A DNA stretch of 64,000 nt from the NCBI GenBank assembly GCA_945878865.1, contig CAMCUD010000001.1, positions 62,001 through 126,000 of the forward strand, in the 5' to 3' direction. Made by a program: the position numbers and the translations under genes. Source of the DNA: Bifidobacterium breve. GTDB lineage: Bacteria; Actinomycetota; Thermoleophilia; Solirubrobacterales; Solirubrobacteraceae. How positions within the stretch are numbered: position 1 is the first letter of the stretch; the number at the start of each line of letters is the position of its first letter. Below are positions 17,116 through 26,154 of this stretch, piece by piece. Under the pieces are notes generated by a model. The model did not search any database. It saw only the letters and a program-made list of their open reading frames with translations, and had not been told where the DNA came from.

Positions 17116-18290
17116 CGATCTCCAGTCGTCTTCGCCACGTCCCTCTTCATCGACACCGCATCGAAGCCCTGCAGCAACAGCGCGCCGAACCTGGCGTGGA
17201 AGACCTCCGGCCCGAAGTCGCGCGCGTGGGCGCGCAACGCCGCGTCGTCGAGCGCGAGGGACTCGAAGCGCTCGATCGCGGCGGCCAGCCCGTCCGCCGA
17301 CGGGTCGTCGTAGAGCACGCCGGTGACGCCGTCCTGCACCGAGTCGCGCGCCCCGCCCTCGCCCAGCGCGAGGACCGGCATGCCGGCCGCCTGCGCTTCG
17401 ACGGGGACGATCCCGAAGTCCTCGACCCCGGGGAAGAGCAGCGCGCGGCACGTCGCCATGAGCTCATCGGCCTCCGTGTCGCTGACGCGGCCGCGGATGT
17501 CGATGTTCGGGTCGTCGCCGGCCGCGGCGCGAACGTGCTCCATGAACCGCCCGTCGCCGGCGACGACGAGCCGCCGGCCAAGCTTGCGACAGGCCTCCAC
17601 GGCGGCGTCCGGGCGCTTGTACGGCACCAGCCGGCCGAAGACGAGGTACGGCGCGTCGGGGCCGACCCGGCGCTCGCGCGTAACGAAGCGCTCGACCTCC
17701 ACCGGGGGATGGACGACCTCGGCGTCGCGATGCCACCAGTCGCGGACGCGCTGCGCGACGAACGACGAGTTCGCCGCGATGAGCGTGGGCTGCTTGGCGC
17801 CGCGCGCGTCGACGCGGCGCAGATACGCGGTCAGCGGCTTGACGATCGCGCGGGCCGCCGGGCCGAGGTCCTCCTGGAGCAGGAAGTCCGGATCCCATGC
17901 GTAGCGCATGGGCGTGTGGCAGTAGCAGACGTGCGGCACGCCGGCCGGCGTGCGGACGTTCTTCGCGCACGCGTGGTTCGACGAGATGACGAGGTCGAAG
18001 CCCGACAGGTCGAAGCGCCGGAACGCCGTGTCCATCAGCGGCAGCAGCTTCGGGTACTGCGTCGTCGCCTTCGGGATCTTCTGGATGAAGCTCGGGTGCA
18101 CCGGTCGGTCGGTGATGAACTCGTCGAACGGCGCCGGGTCGTAGACGCTGCAGAAGATCTCCGCGTGCGGGACAAGCCGCAGGATCGCCTCGATGACCTT
18201 CTCCGACCCGCCGGGCACGGCGAGCCACTCGTGGGTCACGGCGACGCGCGGATAGCGCTCGCGGAGCTGCTCGACGAGGGGGTCCGCCAC
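17112..18290 (-). CDS. Glycosyltransferase family 4 (mannosyltransferase-like)
   Basis: A 392-residue GT-B enzyme of the WbaZ/RfbU-like branch. The N-terminal blocks VAVTHEWLAVPGGSEKVIEAI, FDLVISSNHACAKNVRTP and CYCHTPMRYAWDP are characteristic of that branch, and the donor domain has YLVFGRLVPYKRPDAAVEAC and FPGVEDFGIVPVEAQAAGMPV with the conserved E-x7-E. Ten bases separate it from the phosphoglycosyltransferase gene upstream and four bases overlap the epimerase downstream. It likely adds an early sugar to the lipid-linked repeat unit; mannose is suggested only by family resemblance. Confidence 0.9.
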   Translation of the reverse strand: MADPLVEQLRERYPRVAVTHEWLAVPGGSEKVIEAILRLVPHAEIFCSVYDPAPFDEFITDRPVHPSFIQKIPKATTQYPKLLPLMDTAFRRFDLSGFDLVISSNHACAKNVRTPAGVPHVCYCHTPMRYAWDPDFLLQEDLGPAARAIVKPLTAYLRRVDARGAKQPTLIAANSSFVAQRVRDWWHRDAEVVHPPVEVERFVTRERRVGPDAPYLVFGRLVPYKRPDAAVEACRKLGRRLVVAGDGRFMEHVRAAAGDDPNIDIRGRVSDTEADELMATCRALLFPGVEDFGIVPVEAQAAGMPVLALGEGGARDSVQDGVTGVLYDDPSADGLAAAIERFESLALDDAALRAHARDFGPEVFHARFGALLLQGFDAVSMKRDVAKTTGDR

Positions 18291-18300
18291 CGGCGGGACG

Positions 18301-19797
18301 CTACTCGGCGGACCGGAGGACCGCGAAGACCGTCCGGGCGAGGATCTTCCAGTCCAGCGCCAGGGACCAGTGCTCGATGTAGAAGTTGTCGAGCTCGACG
18401 CGGTCGGCGAGCGACGTCTGCCCGCGCAGGCCGTGGACCTGCGCCCAGCCGGTCATCCCGGACTTCACGCGGTGCCGGTCGTCGTAGCGGCGCATGTCGG
18501 CGCTGAACAGCTCGACGAACTCCGGGCGCTCCGGGCGCGGGCCGACGAGGCTCATCTCGCCGCGCAGCACGTTGACGAGCTGCGGCAGTTCGTCCAGGGA
18601 CGTGCGCCGCAGCATGCGCCCGACGCTGGTGCGGCGGTCGAGCCCCTCCACGCCTCCGGGCGCGGCGCCCGAATCGGGCGTGAAGCCGCGGTCGGCGCGC
18701 TCCTCGGTCATCGTGCGGAACTTCAGGAGGTCGAAGCTGCGGCCGTCGCGCCCGATGCGGCGCTGGCGGAACAGCACCCCGCCCGGCGAGCTCAGCCGGA
18801 CGGCGATCGAGATCCCCGCGAGCACCGGGAGGAGCGCCACGAGCAGCAGCGCCGCGATGACGCGGTCCTGCGCGTGCTTGACGGTGAACTGCCAGCCGCG
18901 CGGGTCGGTGCGGCGCAGGCCCAGCAGCGGCAGGCCGCCGACCGGGTCGTAGAGCACGCGGTCGTTCATCGACTCGAACATCCGCGGCACCAGGGAGACC
19001 TCCAGGCCGAGCGCCTCGGCCTGGCGGATCGTCGCCAGCAGGTCCTGGTCGGGCTCGTTGGAGAAGGCCAGGACGAGGTTGCGCGCGCGGGTGAGCTCGA
19101 CGATCGCCTCGAGGTCCGCCGGATCGCCGAGCACCGGTGCGGGGCGGCCCCCGACGTCGCTCTGGGACGGCGGGTCGATGTCGAGGAAGCCGACGGGCAC
19201 CATCCCGTACTCCGGCGCGTCAGCGAGCCGCCGAGCGACCTGGGCGCCGACGACGCCCGCGCCCACGATGAGGGTGGGGCGCGCCGAGCGGCCCGTGGTC
19301 CGCGCCCAGCGCTCGAGCATCGAGACACCGGCGCGCCCGAGACCCACGAGCACCAGCGCGCCGACGTACGCGCGCACCATGACGCCGACCTCGATCCGCA
19401 GGCCGAGCGCCGTGTCGAGCACCACCATCGCCATCGCGGCGACCGAGATCGCGCCGGCGACGGGGCCGACGGTGTCGAGGAACAGCGACCGCAGTCGCCG
19501 CTCGTAGGTGTGACGGACCGCCAGCGCCGCGACGGCAGCCGGCGGGAAGAAGATCAGCGGCAGCGTCTCGGCGCCGGGCTGCAGGCCGGCCGACGCCATC
19601 GCCAGCGAGGACGCCATGACCAGCGCGATCGTGTCCAGCAGCAGGCGCAGCGCCTGGATGCCTCGCCCCTCGACGAACCCGGCGAGCCGGCCCTTGGGCA
19701 GGACGATGAGCCGCAGCGGCCCGGACGGCCGTCGGGGCAGGCGCCGTCGGAGGGCGACGGCCTCTCCGGCGGGTGTGGTCACGTGGGTCTCAGGCAA
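18301..19797 (-). CDS. Polyprenyl-phosphate sugar phosphotransferase (WcaJ/WbaP type)
   Basis: A 498-residue membrane enzyme that starts repeat-unit synthesis by transferring a sugar phosphate onto undecaprenyl phosphate. Several N-terminal membrane segments are followed by a Rossmann-like CoA_binding domain (TLIVGAGVVGAQVARRLAD) and a further helix (VIAALLLVALLPVLAGISIAV). The C-terminal catalytic domain has LLKFRTM, RRTSLDELPQLVNVLRGEMS and LVGPRPERPEF, the complete PGT signature. The intact catalytic end and full length indicate an active enzyme. It should be the first committed step for the glycosyltransferases downstream. Confidence 0.94.
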   Translation of the reverse strand: MPETHVTTPAGEAVALRRRLPRRPSGPLRLIVLPKGRLAGFVEGRGIQALRLLLDTIALVMASSLAMASAGLQPGAETLPLIFFPPAAVAALAVRHTYERRLRSLFLDTVGPVAGAISVAAMAMVVLDTALGLRIEVGVMVRAYVGALVLVGLGRAGVSMLERWARTTGRSARPTLIVGAGVVGAQVARRLADAPEYGMVPVGFLDIDPPSQSDVGGRPAPVLGDPADLEAIVELTRARNLVLAFSNEPDQDLLATIRQAEALGLEVSLVPRMFESMNDRVLYDPVGGLPLLGLRRTDPRGWQFTVKHAQDRVIAALLLVALLPVLAGISIAVRLSSPGGVLFRQRRIGRDGRSFDLLKFRTMTEERADRGFTPDSGAAPGGVEGLDRRTSVGRMLRRTSLDELPQLVNVLRGEMSLVGPRPERPEFVELFSADMRRYDDRHRVKSGMTGWAQVHGLRGQTSLADRVELDNFYIEHWSLALDWKILARTVFAVLRSAE

Positions 19798-19844
19798 TGT
19801 TCTGGTCCATCGCGGGCGGAGCGCCTCGGCGATGTCGGGGAATC

Positions 19845-19856
19845 ACCAGATCTGGT
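19845..19856. promoter_or_regulatory. Perfect 12-bp palindrome upstream of the phosphoglycosyltransferase
   Basis: ACCAGATCTGGT, 48 bases in front of the start codon at 19797. It could be an operator. No other copy was noticed in the window. Confidence 0.3.
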
Positions 19857-19885
19857 CATCCCACGGTATCGGGTCTGCGAGGCGG

Positions 19886-19917
19886 GTTCGAGTGACGGGT
19901 GACACCCTGCATCGAAC
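19886..19917 (-). terminator. Nested hairpin after the O-antigen-ligase gene
   Basis: GTTCGA/TCGAAC encloses GGGTG-a-CACCC. It lies six bases past the stop codon of the ligase-like gene on the same strand, inside the minus-strand gene cluster. Without a T tract it may be an internal attenuator or RNA processing site rather than a full terminator. Confidence 0.45.
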
Positions 19918-19922
19918 GCCGT

Positions 19923-21899
19923 TCAGGTCCCGACGGAGCGCGACCGCGCGAGCAGCTCCACGTTGACCTGCGTGACGTCGAGCGTTTCGCCCCGCCCCAC
20001 CCGTGCCAACGCGTCCGCCGCCACCTCGTTGCGGGGATCCAGCGCCACGGCCCGGGAGAGCAGCGCGATGGCGCGGGCGCGGTCGCCGCGCGCCGAGGCG
20101 ATCGCGCCGCGCTGGAGCAGCGCGTACGCGAGGTCGGGGTTGCGCGCGAGCGCCGCGGCGAAGTACCGGTCGGCGACGCCGAGGGTCCGCCGGCGCACCG
20201 CGATCGTGCCGCCTGTGAGGTACGGCCCGGCGCTCAGCGGGTTCAGCCGCGCGGCCCGGTCGACGTCCTGGAACGCGCCGAGCGGGTCCCGCGGCCACGT
20301 CGTCCCCGCCTCGCCGCTGGCGCGCTCCGCCGCCCACGGGAGTGCGAACGACGCCGCGGCGACCACGCAGCCGGCCGTGATCGCGGCGGCGCCCGCGACG
20401 GCGGCGGCCCTCGCGCGCGGCGCGGCGCGCGGCGGCACGAGCGCCGCGGCCATCCCCAGCAGGGCGAACGCCGGCAGCGACGCGGCCGGGAACTGCCAGA
20501 GCCAGTCGCCGGCGCCGTGCACGAGGAACCCGGTGAACCCGAACAGCGCGCCCGCCCCCGCCGCCACGCCGAGCGGGTCGCCCGCGCGCAGGACCCGCGC
20601 TCCCGCCCACGCGATGCCGGCGAGCCAGGCCACGGCGATCAGCCCCCCGACCGCGCCGAGGTCGGCGAGGGTCTCCAGCGGCCAGGAGTGGGCGAACCGC
20701 GGCGTCTCACGCGAGCGCCCGAGCCGGAGGTAGGCCGCCTGGTAGTTGTCGGCGCCGACGCCGAGGACGGGCTCCTCGCCGAACGCCTTCAGCGCCGCGC
20801 GGTAGAAGTCCGAGCGGTTGGAGCCCAGCTGGCCGAGGCGGCTCTGTGCCGCCCCGCGGGTCTCGTAGCCCTGGTCGAACGATCGCCACGCGTCACCTGC
20901 GCGGGTGACCAGCAGCACGACCGCGGCCAGCGCGACCAGCGCGACGCCGGCAGTCGCCGTGATCGCCCAGGCGCGGCGGACCCGGGCCGCCGTCTGCGCG
21001 TCCGCCCGGCGCGCGAGCAGCACCCCTGCCACCACGAGCGCCCCGACGAGCACGCCGCCGGCCAGCGCCGCGCGCATCGCCGCGTGGACGGCGCCGAGCT
21101 CCCCTGCCCCGACCCGCAACGCCGGCCCGACGTCGAGCACGAACGGCACCGACGCCGCCGCGCCGGCGCCGATCGCCGCAAGCACCGCGAGATGGCGCAG
21201 ACGCCCGGGCGCGCATGCGAGGAACAGCGCCGCGGTCACCGGGAACGCCGCGACGGCCCCGCGGCTCAGGCACAGCAGCGCGAGATCAAGCAGCAGCACC
21301 GTCCCACCGGCCAGCCACGCCCGGATGGCCAGCGGCACGCGCGGGGACGCAGCGAGCGCCACGCAGGGCCAGATCGGCAGCATCCACAGCGCGGCCTGCG
21401 CGTTGGCGTAGCCGAGCGGCTCGACGAGCCTGTCGCCGAAGAACCAGTCGGTGGCCGCGTCCGCGTCGAGGATCCGCACCGCGACGACGGCGGCCAGCGC
21501 CACCATTCCCGCGGCCCAGCCGCCGAGCAGCCACGTGGCCGTGACGGCGCGCTGGCGCCACAGCCCGAAGAGCGACGCGGCGAGCAGCAGGAGCAGCAGC
21601 CGGTTCGCGCCCTCCCATGCGGCGCCCTGATCGGACGCCCACAGGATCGACAGGTAGGACCACGCGCACAGCGCGGCGAGGCCGCCCAGCGCCGCGAGCG
21701 CGGCGGCGGGGGCGTCACGCAGCCCGTCGTGCAGGACGACGGCGGTCAGCGCCAGGAGCGCGAGGAGCCCGAACGCCAGCGGCGTCCACTGCCCGACCCG
21801 GATCCCCCCGCCGTCGGCTGCCAGGACGAGCAGCGCGACGACGGCGAGACCGCCGGGCAGCGTCGCCGGCGCTGCGCGGAGCGCCGCGCCGGCGGTCAT
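19923..21899 (-). CDS. O-antigen ligase/polymerase-like membrane protein with C-terminal TPRs
   Basis: A 658-residue protein with about a dozen hydrophobic segments over the first 500 residues (for example GGLAVVALLVLAADGG and LLLLLLAASLFGLW). The block FGEEPVLGVGADNYQAAYLR, followed by ETPRFAHSWPLETLADLG, matches the Wzy_C loop of O-antigen ligases and polymerases, including the H of the catalytic loop. The last 120 residues contain TPR-like helices (YFAAALARNPDLAYALLQRGAI, then ARAIALLSRAVALDPRN). It is expected to polymerise or attach the glycan outside the membrane. The start follows directly after the stop codon of the lipoprotein gene. Confidence 0.87.
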   Translation of the reverse strand: MTAGAALRAAPATLPGGLAVVALLVLAADGGGIRVGQWTPLAFGLLALLALTAVVLHDGLRDAPAAALAALGGLAALCAWSYLSILWASDQGAAWEGANRLLLLLLAASLFGLWRQRAVTATWLLGGWAAGMVALAAVVAVRILDADAATDWFFGDRLVEPLGYANAQAALWMLPIWPCVALAASPRVPLAIRAWLAGGTVLLLDLALLCLSRGAVAAFPVTAALFLACAPGRLRHLAVLAAIGAGAAASVPFVLDVGPALRVGAGELGAVHAAMRAALAGGVLVGALVVAGVLLARRADAQTAARVRRAWAITATAGVALVALAAVVLLVTRAGDAWRSFDQGYETRGAAQSRLGQLGSNRSDFYRAALKAFGEEPVLGVGADNYQAAYLRLGRSRETPRFAHSWPLETLADLGAVGGLIAVAWLAGIAWAGARVLRAGDPLGVAAGAGALFGFTGFLVHGAGDWLWQFPAASLPAFALLGMAAALVPPRAAPRARAAAVAGAAAITAGCVVAAASFALPWAAERASGEAGTTWPRDPLGAFQDVDRAARLNPLSAGPYLTGGTIAVRRRTLGVADRYFAAALARNPDLAYALLQRGAIASARGDRARAIALLSRAVALDPRNEVAADALARVGRGETLDVTQVNVELLARSRSVGT

Positions 21900-22364
21900 C
21901 TACGACTGGAGCTTCTTGTTGATCGCGTCGATCGCCTGGTTGATCTCCGTGCCGGCCTGGCTGCTGGCCTTCTGCAGCGACGTGGCGGCCTTCAGGCGAT
22001 CCTGGGGCGTGCCGCCCTGGAGATCGTCAAGCGCCGTGCCGACGCTCTTGGCGTAGGAGGACATCGCGTCGACGAGCTGCTGGTGCTCGGCCTTGACGTC
22101 TTCCGGCGGGGTGATCCCCTTGAGGTCCGTCACGACCTTGTCGACCGCGCTCTGGTAGCTCTCGATCGTCTTGACGTCGGCCGAGTCGGAGCTCGTCGAG
22201 GTGATCGCCGACGACAGCTTCGTGACCTGATCGGCGAACTGCGTCTGGGCCTTGTTGACCTGGTCGACGTAGTCGTTCTTCTCCTGCGTGTCGCCGCCAC
22301 AGCCCGCCGCGATGAGCGCGACGGCCGCGAAGGCGATCAGCAGGACGCTGCGCATCTTGAGCAC
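21900..22364 (-). CDS. Small lipoprotein of unknown function
   Basis: A 154-residue exported protein with a clear lipobox (LIAAGC) after a short hydrophobic stretch (SVLLIAFAAVALIA). The mature part is hydrophilic, lysine and glutamine rich and probably helical (NDYVDQVNKAQTQFADQVTK and LKAATSLQKASSQAGTEIN), so a coiled-coil or helical bundle is likely. The ORF-track GTG start is kept; an ATG three codons later would fit a standard lipoprotein equally well, and an AGAGGA site lies just upstream of both. It touches the ligase-like gene without any gap, so it may be an accessory to polymer assembly or a surface anchor. No family recognised. Confidence 0.8.
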   Translation of the reverse strand: MLKMRSVLLIAFAAVALIAAGCGGDTQEKNDYVDQVNKAQTQFADQVTKLSSAITSTSSDSADVKTIESYQSAVDKVVTDLKGITPPEDVKAEHQQLVDAMSSYAKSVGTALDDLQGGTPQDRLKAATSLQKASSQAGTEINQAIDAINKKLQS

Positions 22365-22397
22365 AAGTCCTCTTTCGTTCGGTGGGGCGGCCGTACG

Positions 22398-25055
22398 CTA
22401 CCGCGACCCGGAGACGCGGACTGTCACCTTCGCGACAGTCTTCCCGCCCACGATCGCGCGCGCCTGGATGCGCCCGGCGCGCCGTGAGACGGCGGCCTTC
22501 AGGCTCGCCGTGTACGCCCAGCCGGCCGACGTCCGGCGGACCTTGGCCGTCGTCCACGCCGGTGACGCGCACGACCCGGCGGGGCGGAAGCCCTTCGTCT
22601 TCGTCGCCCACCAGCGGCAGCGCGTTCCCGAGGTCCGCGCGAGCGCGACCTGGATCTTCGGCGTGGCCGACACGCCGGTCAGCGCCCCGGTGATCGTGCG
22701 GGTGACGCGGCGCTTCGCCGTCCACGGCGGCGTGAGGGTGAGCTTGGGCGTGACCTTGGGCGGCGTGGTCGTCCCGCCGGCACCGCCAGTTGTGCCGCCG
22801 CCACCGGAGGACGTGCCGCCTCCGCCGCCGCCCCCGGCGCCCGAGCCGCCGGACTGGAGCGGGTCGGGCGTGTAGATCGCGGTGAGCGTGCCGCCGCCGG
22901 CCGGGACGACGTAGTCGCGCTCGCGCGCGGTGACCCCGTCGCTCCAGCGGGTGAAGCGGTACGTCCGCCCGTCCCGGGAGAACGTCTCGGCGGCACGCAG
23001 GACGGCGTTGAGCCCGACGGCGCTCGAGATCGAGCGCGGCGCGGTGACCGCGTCCTCCCCGACCGAGATGGGCGCGCCCGCGGGCTCGCTGGCCACCGAG
23101 AGCGTCGCGGGCCGCGGCTTGACGGTGATCGTCTTCGAGCCCTCCAGCCCCGTCGCGTCGGTCGCCACGAGCCGGATCCGGTAGTAGCTGTCCAGGCCGT
23201 GGTCCTGCAGGGCGGTGAACTGCCCGGACTTCATGCCCGCCATGTCCACCAGCGGGTGGAAGTGCGAGCCGTGGATCAGCCGGATCTCCCAGCGCAGCTG
23301 CGCCGCGGGGAACGTCCCGCTGTCGTCCGGGTCCGTCGCGTCGCCGGAGAAGGTGATGGCCTGCCCGCCGTCGTAGAGGCTGTCGGCCGCCGGCGACGTG
23401 ATCGTCACGCGCGGGCGGTGGACGCCGACGAGCACCTGCACCGTCGCCGTCGCGCTGCGGCCGAGCGGGTCGGTCACCGTGACCTTCGGCGTGTACACGC
23501 CGGGTGTGGTGGGCGTCGTCCACGACGGGGAGACGTCGGTGCTGTCGACCGAGCCGTTGCCGTCGAAGTCCCACGCGAACGTCAGCGGATCGCTGTCGGG
23601 GTCGGTGGAACCGGACGCGTCGAGCTCGGCGACCGCGCCGGGCGCCAGTTCCTCCTGCGCGATCGTCGCCGACGCGAGCGGCGCCCGGTTCGACGCGGTG
23701 TACGTGTACTTCACGACGCGACCCGGGCCGCTGTAGTCCGCACCCGTGAGGAAGTCGACGACCACGACATCGCCGTTGGGCGCCGACGTCAGCTGGGTGA
23801 ACGCGGCGCGCTGGTCGAACTGGACCGAGCTGTTGGCGTCGCCGAAGGACAGCAGCGTCTGCGGCGTGATGGAGAACGTGCCGGGTGTCGCGCCGGCCGG
23901 GAAGTACCGGATGAAGCCGAGCGCGTAGTCGCCGAAGAACAGCGCGCCCTGGTAGGCGCCGGGGTAGCCGGCGCCCTCATACACCGGGCCGGACATGACC
24001 GCGCCCTGCGGACTGCCGTTGACGATCGGGTGGCCGTAGGCGAAGTCGGGTAGCTCGACGTTGCGCGGAGACGTGCCGCTGACGTAGCCGCTGCAGAGGC
24101 TGTAGCCGTTGTAGTAGTTGGGGCGCACGTCGGCGCCCTCCCAGCACGGCCAGCCGTAGTTGCCGCCGGGCTTCAGCGTGTCGAGCTCCTCGCGGGAGAC
24201 GTTCCCGACGTCCCCCGCGATCACGCCGGCGCCGGGCCGCGTGGGGACGGTGAAGCGGAACGGATTGCGAAAGCCCTTCGCGTAGATCTTCGTGCAGACG
24301 CGATCGAGGTCCGTCACGCCCGGGCAGAAGGGGTGCGACGCCAGGCCGCGGCCCTCGCGGTCGATATGCATGACCTTGCCGACGAACGTCTCCTCGTTGA
24401 ACGTGAGCAGGCGCTTGGGCCGGTTGGCGGTGGTGAACTCCACGCTCTGCGCGTCGCCCGAGCCGAACCACAGCGTGCCGTCGCGCGGGTCGCTGGCGAT
24501 CGTGCCGATGCTGTGCGTCGTCGCCCACGCGGGGATGCAGTCCAGCGACGCGTCGGCGGTCGTCGTGTGGTTGCCGTCGGGCTCGGCGCACGCGCCCTGG
24601 TCGCCGCTGCCGCCGACGAGGTTCTTCGTCGCGGCGATCGAGTTGTCCGGCGCGACGGTCAGCCGCACGAGCCGCGAGCTGTGCGCCCCGTCGTCGTCCG
24701 TCGCGTCGTTGTCGGCGACGAACAGGATGTAGAGGTAGCCGTTCGCGCCAAAGTCCGTGTCGGCCGCGATGCCCACCAGCCCGCGGTCGCCGTAGGCGTT
24801 GACCTTGTCGCGCCAGTCGAGGATCGTCGAGACCGAGCCGTCAGGCATCCGGACCTTCACGCGGCCGGGCTGCTCGGCGATGAACATGCGGCCGTCGCTG
24901 GCCGGCGCGAACGTCACCGCGGTGGGCTGCTCCAGGCCGCTGGCGAGCGTGACCTCCTCGAACCCGGCGGGCAGCGCGTGCGCCGCCGGCGCCGCCACCG
25001 CGAGGGCCAGGACGAAGGCCGCGAAGACCGCGGAGAGGCGAGCGCGCAAAATCAT
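22398..25055 (-). CDS. Secreted glucose/sorbosone dehydrogenase-like protein with PKD domain
   Basis: An 885-residue exported protein. After the signal peptide (FAAFVLALAVAAPAAHALPA) comes a six-bladed PQQ-type sugar dehydrogenase propeller: TLASGLEQPTAVTFAPASDG, RGLVGIAADTDFGANGYLYI, IYAKGFRNPFRF and DVGNVSREELDTLKPGGNYGW are GSDH signatures. A PKD domain follows at about residues 452-540 (LDASGSTDPDSDPLTFAWDF). Then come a second beta domain, a glycine/serine/threonine-rich linker near residues 732-765 and a basic C-terminal domain. The start at 25055 gives the signal peptide; the ORF-track start is a shadow. It may oxidise a sugar or only bind glycan. It is encoded between the DPM-like transferase and the lipoprotein genes. 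Confidence 0.88.
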   Translation of the reverse strand: MILRARLSAVFAAFVLALAVAAPAAHALPAGFEEVTLASGLEQPTAVTFAPASDGRMFIAEQPGRVKVRMPDGSVSTILDWRDKVNAYGDRGLVGIAADTDFGANGYLYILFVADNDATDDDGAHSSRLVRLTVAPDNSIAATKNLVGGSGDQGACAEPDGNHTTTADASLDCIPAWATTHSIGTIASDPRDGTLWFGSGDAQSVEFTTANRPKRLLTFNEETFVGKVMHIDREGRGLASHPFCPGVTDLDRVCTKIYAKGFRNPFRFTVPTRPGAGVIAGDVGNVSREELDTLKPGGNYGWPCWEGADVRPNYYNGYSLCSGYVSGTSPRNVELPDFAYGHPIVNGSPQGAVMSGPVYEGAGYPGAYQGALFFGDYALGFIRYFPAGATPGTFSITPQTLLSFGDANSSVQFDQRAAFTQLTSAPNGDVVVVDFLTGADYSGPGRVVKYTYTASNRAPLASATIAQEELAPGAVAELDASGSTDPDSDPLTFAWDFDGNGSVDSTDVSPSWTTPTTPGVYTPKVTVTDPLGRSATATVQVLVGVHRPRVTITSPAADSLYDGGQAITFSGDATDPDDSGTFPAAQLRWEIRLIHGSHFHPLVDMAGMKSGQFTALQDHGLDSYYRIRLVATDATGLEGSKTITVKPRPATLSVASEPAGAPISVGEDAVTAPRSISSAVGLNAVLRAAETFSRDGRTYRFTRWSDGVTARERDYVVPAGGGTLTAIYTPDPLQSGGSGAGGGGGGGTSSGGGGTTGGAGGTTTPPKVTPKLTLTPPWTAKRRVTRTITGALTGVSATPKIQVALARTSGTRCRWWATKTKGFRPAGSCASPAWTTAKVRRTSAGWAYTASLKAAVSRRAGRIQARAIVGGKTVAKVTVRVSGSR

Positions 25056-25098
25056 GACCACGTTGGTTGTAGCGAAGGACCGGAAGAAGGTGAAGAGC

Positions 25099-25135
25099 GG
25101 TGGACCACCCCGTGTCACGCGGGGATCCGTCCACC
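25099..25135 (-). terminator. Hairpin at the end of the DPM-like transferase gene
   Basis: GGTGGAC and GTCCACC enclose CCCC/GGGG. On the minus strand it covers the last codons of the transferase gene and is followed by a pyrimidine-rich stretch (CTCTTCACCTTCTTCC), giving a partial terminator signature between the transferase and dehydrogenase genes. Confidence 0.5.
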
Positions 25136-25882
25136 CCTTCGGCGGTCCCGGCGCGCCCGTGCCGACGCGGCGAGCCTGAGGGCGGGCACCTTCCATGCCG
25201 CCTCGAGCGCAACGCGCGCGGTCATCTTCGACGTTCCGACCCGCCGGTCCCGGAACACGATGGGCACCTCGGCGATGCGGTAGCCGAGCCGCACCGCGCG
25301 GAAGGTCATCTCGATCTGGAACACGTAGCCGTTGGCGCGCACGCCATCGAGGTCGATCGCCCGCAGCACGTCGGCGGCAAAGCACTTGAAGCCGCCGGTG
25401 AGGTCGCGGACCTGGACGCCGAGGATCGTCCGGGCGTACCAGGAGCCGCCCGCGCTGATGATGCGCCGCGCGGGCCCCCAGTCTTCGATCGCGCCGCCCT
25501 CCACGTACCGCGATCCCAAGGCCACGTCGGCGTTTCCCGCCAGCACGGGCTCGAGCAGGCGCGGCAGGTCCTCCGGATCGTGGGAGAAGTCGCAGTCCAT
25601 CTCGACGAGCAGGTCCGCACCGCCATCGAGCGCCTCACGGAAGCCCGCCAGGTACGCGCGCCCCAGCCCGCGCTTGGGCCCGTTGTGCCGGACGTGGACC
25701 CGGGGATCCTCCGCGGCGATCCGGTCGGCGATCGCGCCGGTCCCGTCGGGCGAGTCGTCGTCGACGACGAGGACATGCGGCTCCACCGGCGCGCGTGAGA
25801 GCGCGCCGAGGACGGCCGTCAGCAGCGGCTCGAGGTTCTCGGCCTCGTTGTACGTCGGCAGGATCACCCAGGCGGACGGCAC
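25115..25882 (-). CDS. Polyprenol-phosphate mannosyltransferase-like glycosyltransferase (GT2, DPM1 type)
   Basis: A 255-residue GT-A enzyme. N-terminal ILPTYNEAENLEPLL and VVDDDSPDGTGAIADRI, the metal/donor motif VEMDCDFSHDPEDLPRLL, GSRYVEGGAIEDWG and LTGGFKCFAADVLRAI are all in the order of dolichol- or polyprenyl-phosphate mannose synthases. Bacterial members charge a polyprenyl carrier for glycosylation outside the membrane. It lacks the C-terminal membrane helices seen in fused actinobacterial forms. The start is GTG. It is divergent from the riboswitch-controlled gene. Confidence 0.92.
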   Translation of the reverse strand: MPSAWVILPTYNEAENLEPLLTAVLGALSRAPVEPHVLVVDDDSPDGTGAIADRIAAEDPRVHVRHNGPKRGLGRAYLAGFREALDGGADLLVEMDCDFSHDPEDLPRLLEPVLAGNADVALGSRYVEGGAIEDWGPARRIISAGGSWYARTILGVQVRDLTGGFKCFAADVLRAIDLDGVRANGYVFQIEMTFRAVRLGYRIAEVPIVFRDRRVGTSKMTARVALEAAWKVPALRLAASARARRDRRRGGRIPA

Positions 25883-25929
25883 GGGTCGAAGAGGCTGACA
25901 GGTCGCGTCTGCGGGCCGCGTTCAAGTTC

Positions 25930-25983
25930 CTGGACGCCTGGTCGAAGGCCCCCGGGTTCAGACAGGCGTCCAGCTTGGCTCAA
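25930..25983. repeat. 11-bp inverted repeat in the intergenic region
   Basis: CTGGACGCCTG and CAGGCGTCCAG are perfectly complementary, separated by 32 bases that contain CCCGGG. It lies between two divergent genes, so it is not a simple terminator. It could be an operator pair or the 5' part of the leader RNA in front of the riboswitch. Confidence 0.6.
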
Positions 25984-26060
25984 ACCGCTCTCACACCGGC
26001 CGAGCCGTTCCGATGGTCAGAGCAGAACGACACGCCGCGGAGGCCTGAAGCATCCCCATC

Positions 26061-26148
26061 GGACCTCCCGACAAGAGCACACCCGCCGTGAGGCGGGGCC
26101 GCAAAGCCAGGGGTCTCACCGAGACCGCCCAGCTGCCGAAGGAGACCC
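26061..26148 (+). promoter_or_regulatory. Probable cyclic-di-GMP-I (GEMM) riboswitch
   Basis: The sequence shows a stem CCCGCC/GGCGGG capped by a GTGA (GNRA) tetraloop at 26082-26097, then the conserved core CCGCAAAGCCA, a second hairpin GGTCTC-acc-GAGACC, and the tail CAGCTGCCGA. Order and spacing match the GEMM-I aptamer, in which the GNRA loop docks into the second helix. The ribosome site AAGGAG begins at the end of the aptamer, and GGGTCTC (26111-26117) can pair either with the aptamer strand or with GAGACCC (26142-26148), which covers part of the ribosome site. This suggests translational control with the ligand-bound form leaving the site open. The match was made by eye. Confidence 0.82.
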
Positions 26149-26154
26149 GCCCGG

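Noticed and set aside
19899-22487. 862-residue plus-strand ORF
   Set aside because: Shadow of the O-antigen-ligase and lipoprotein genes; the composition is typical of GC-rich antisense frames.
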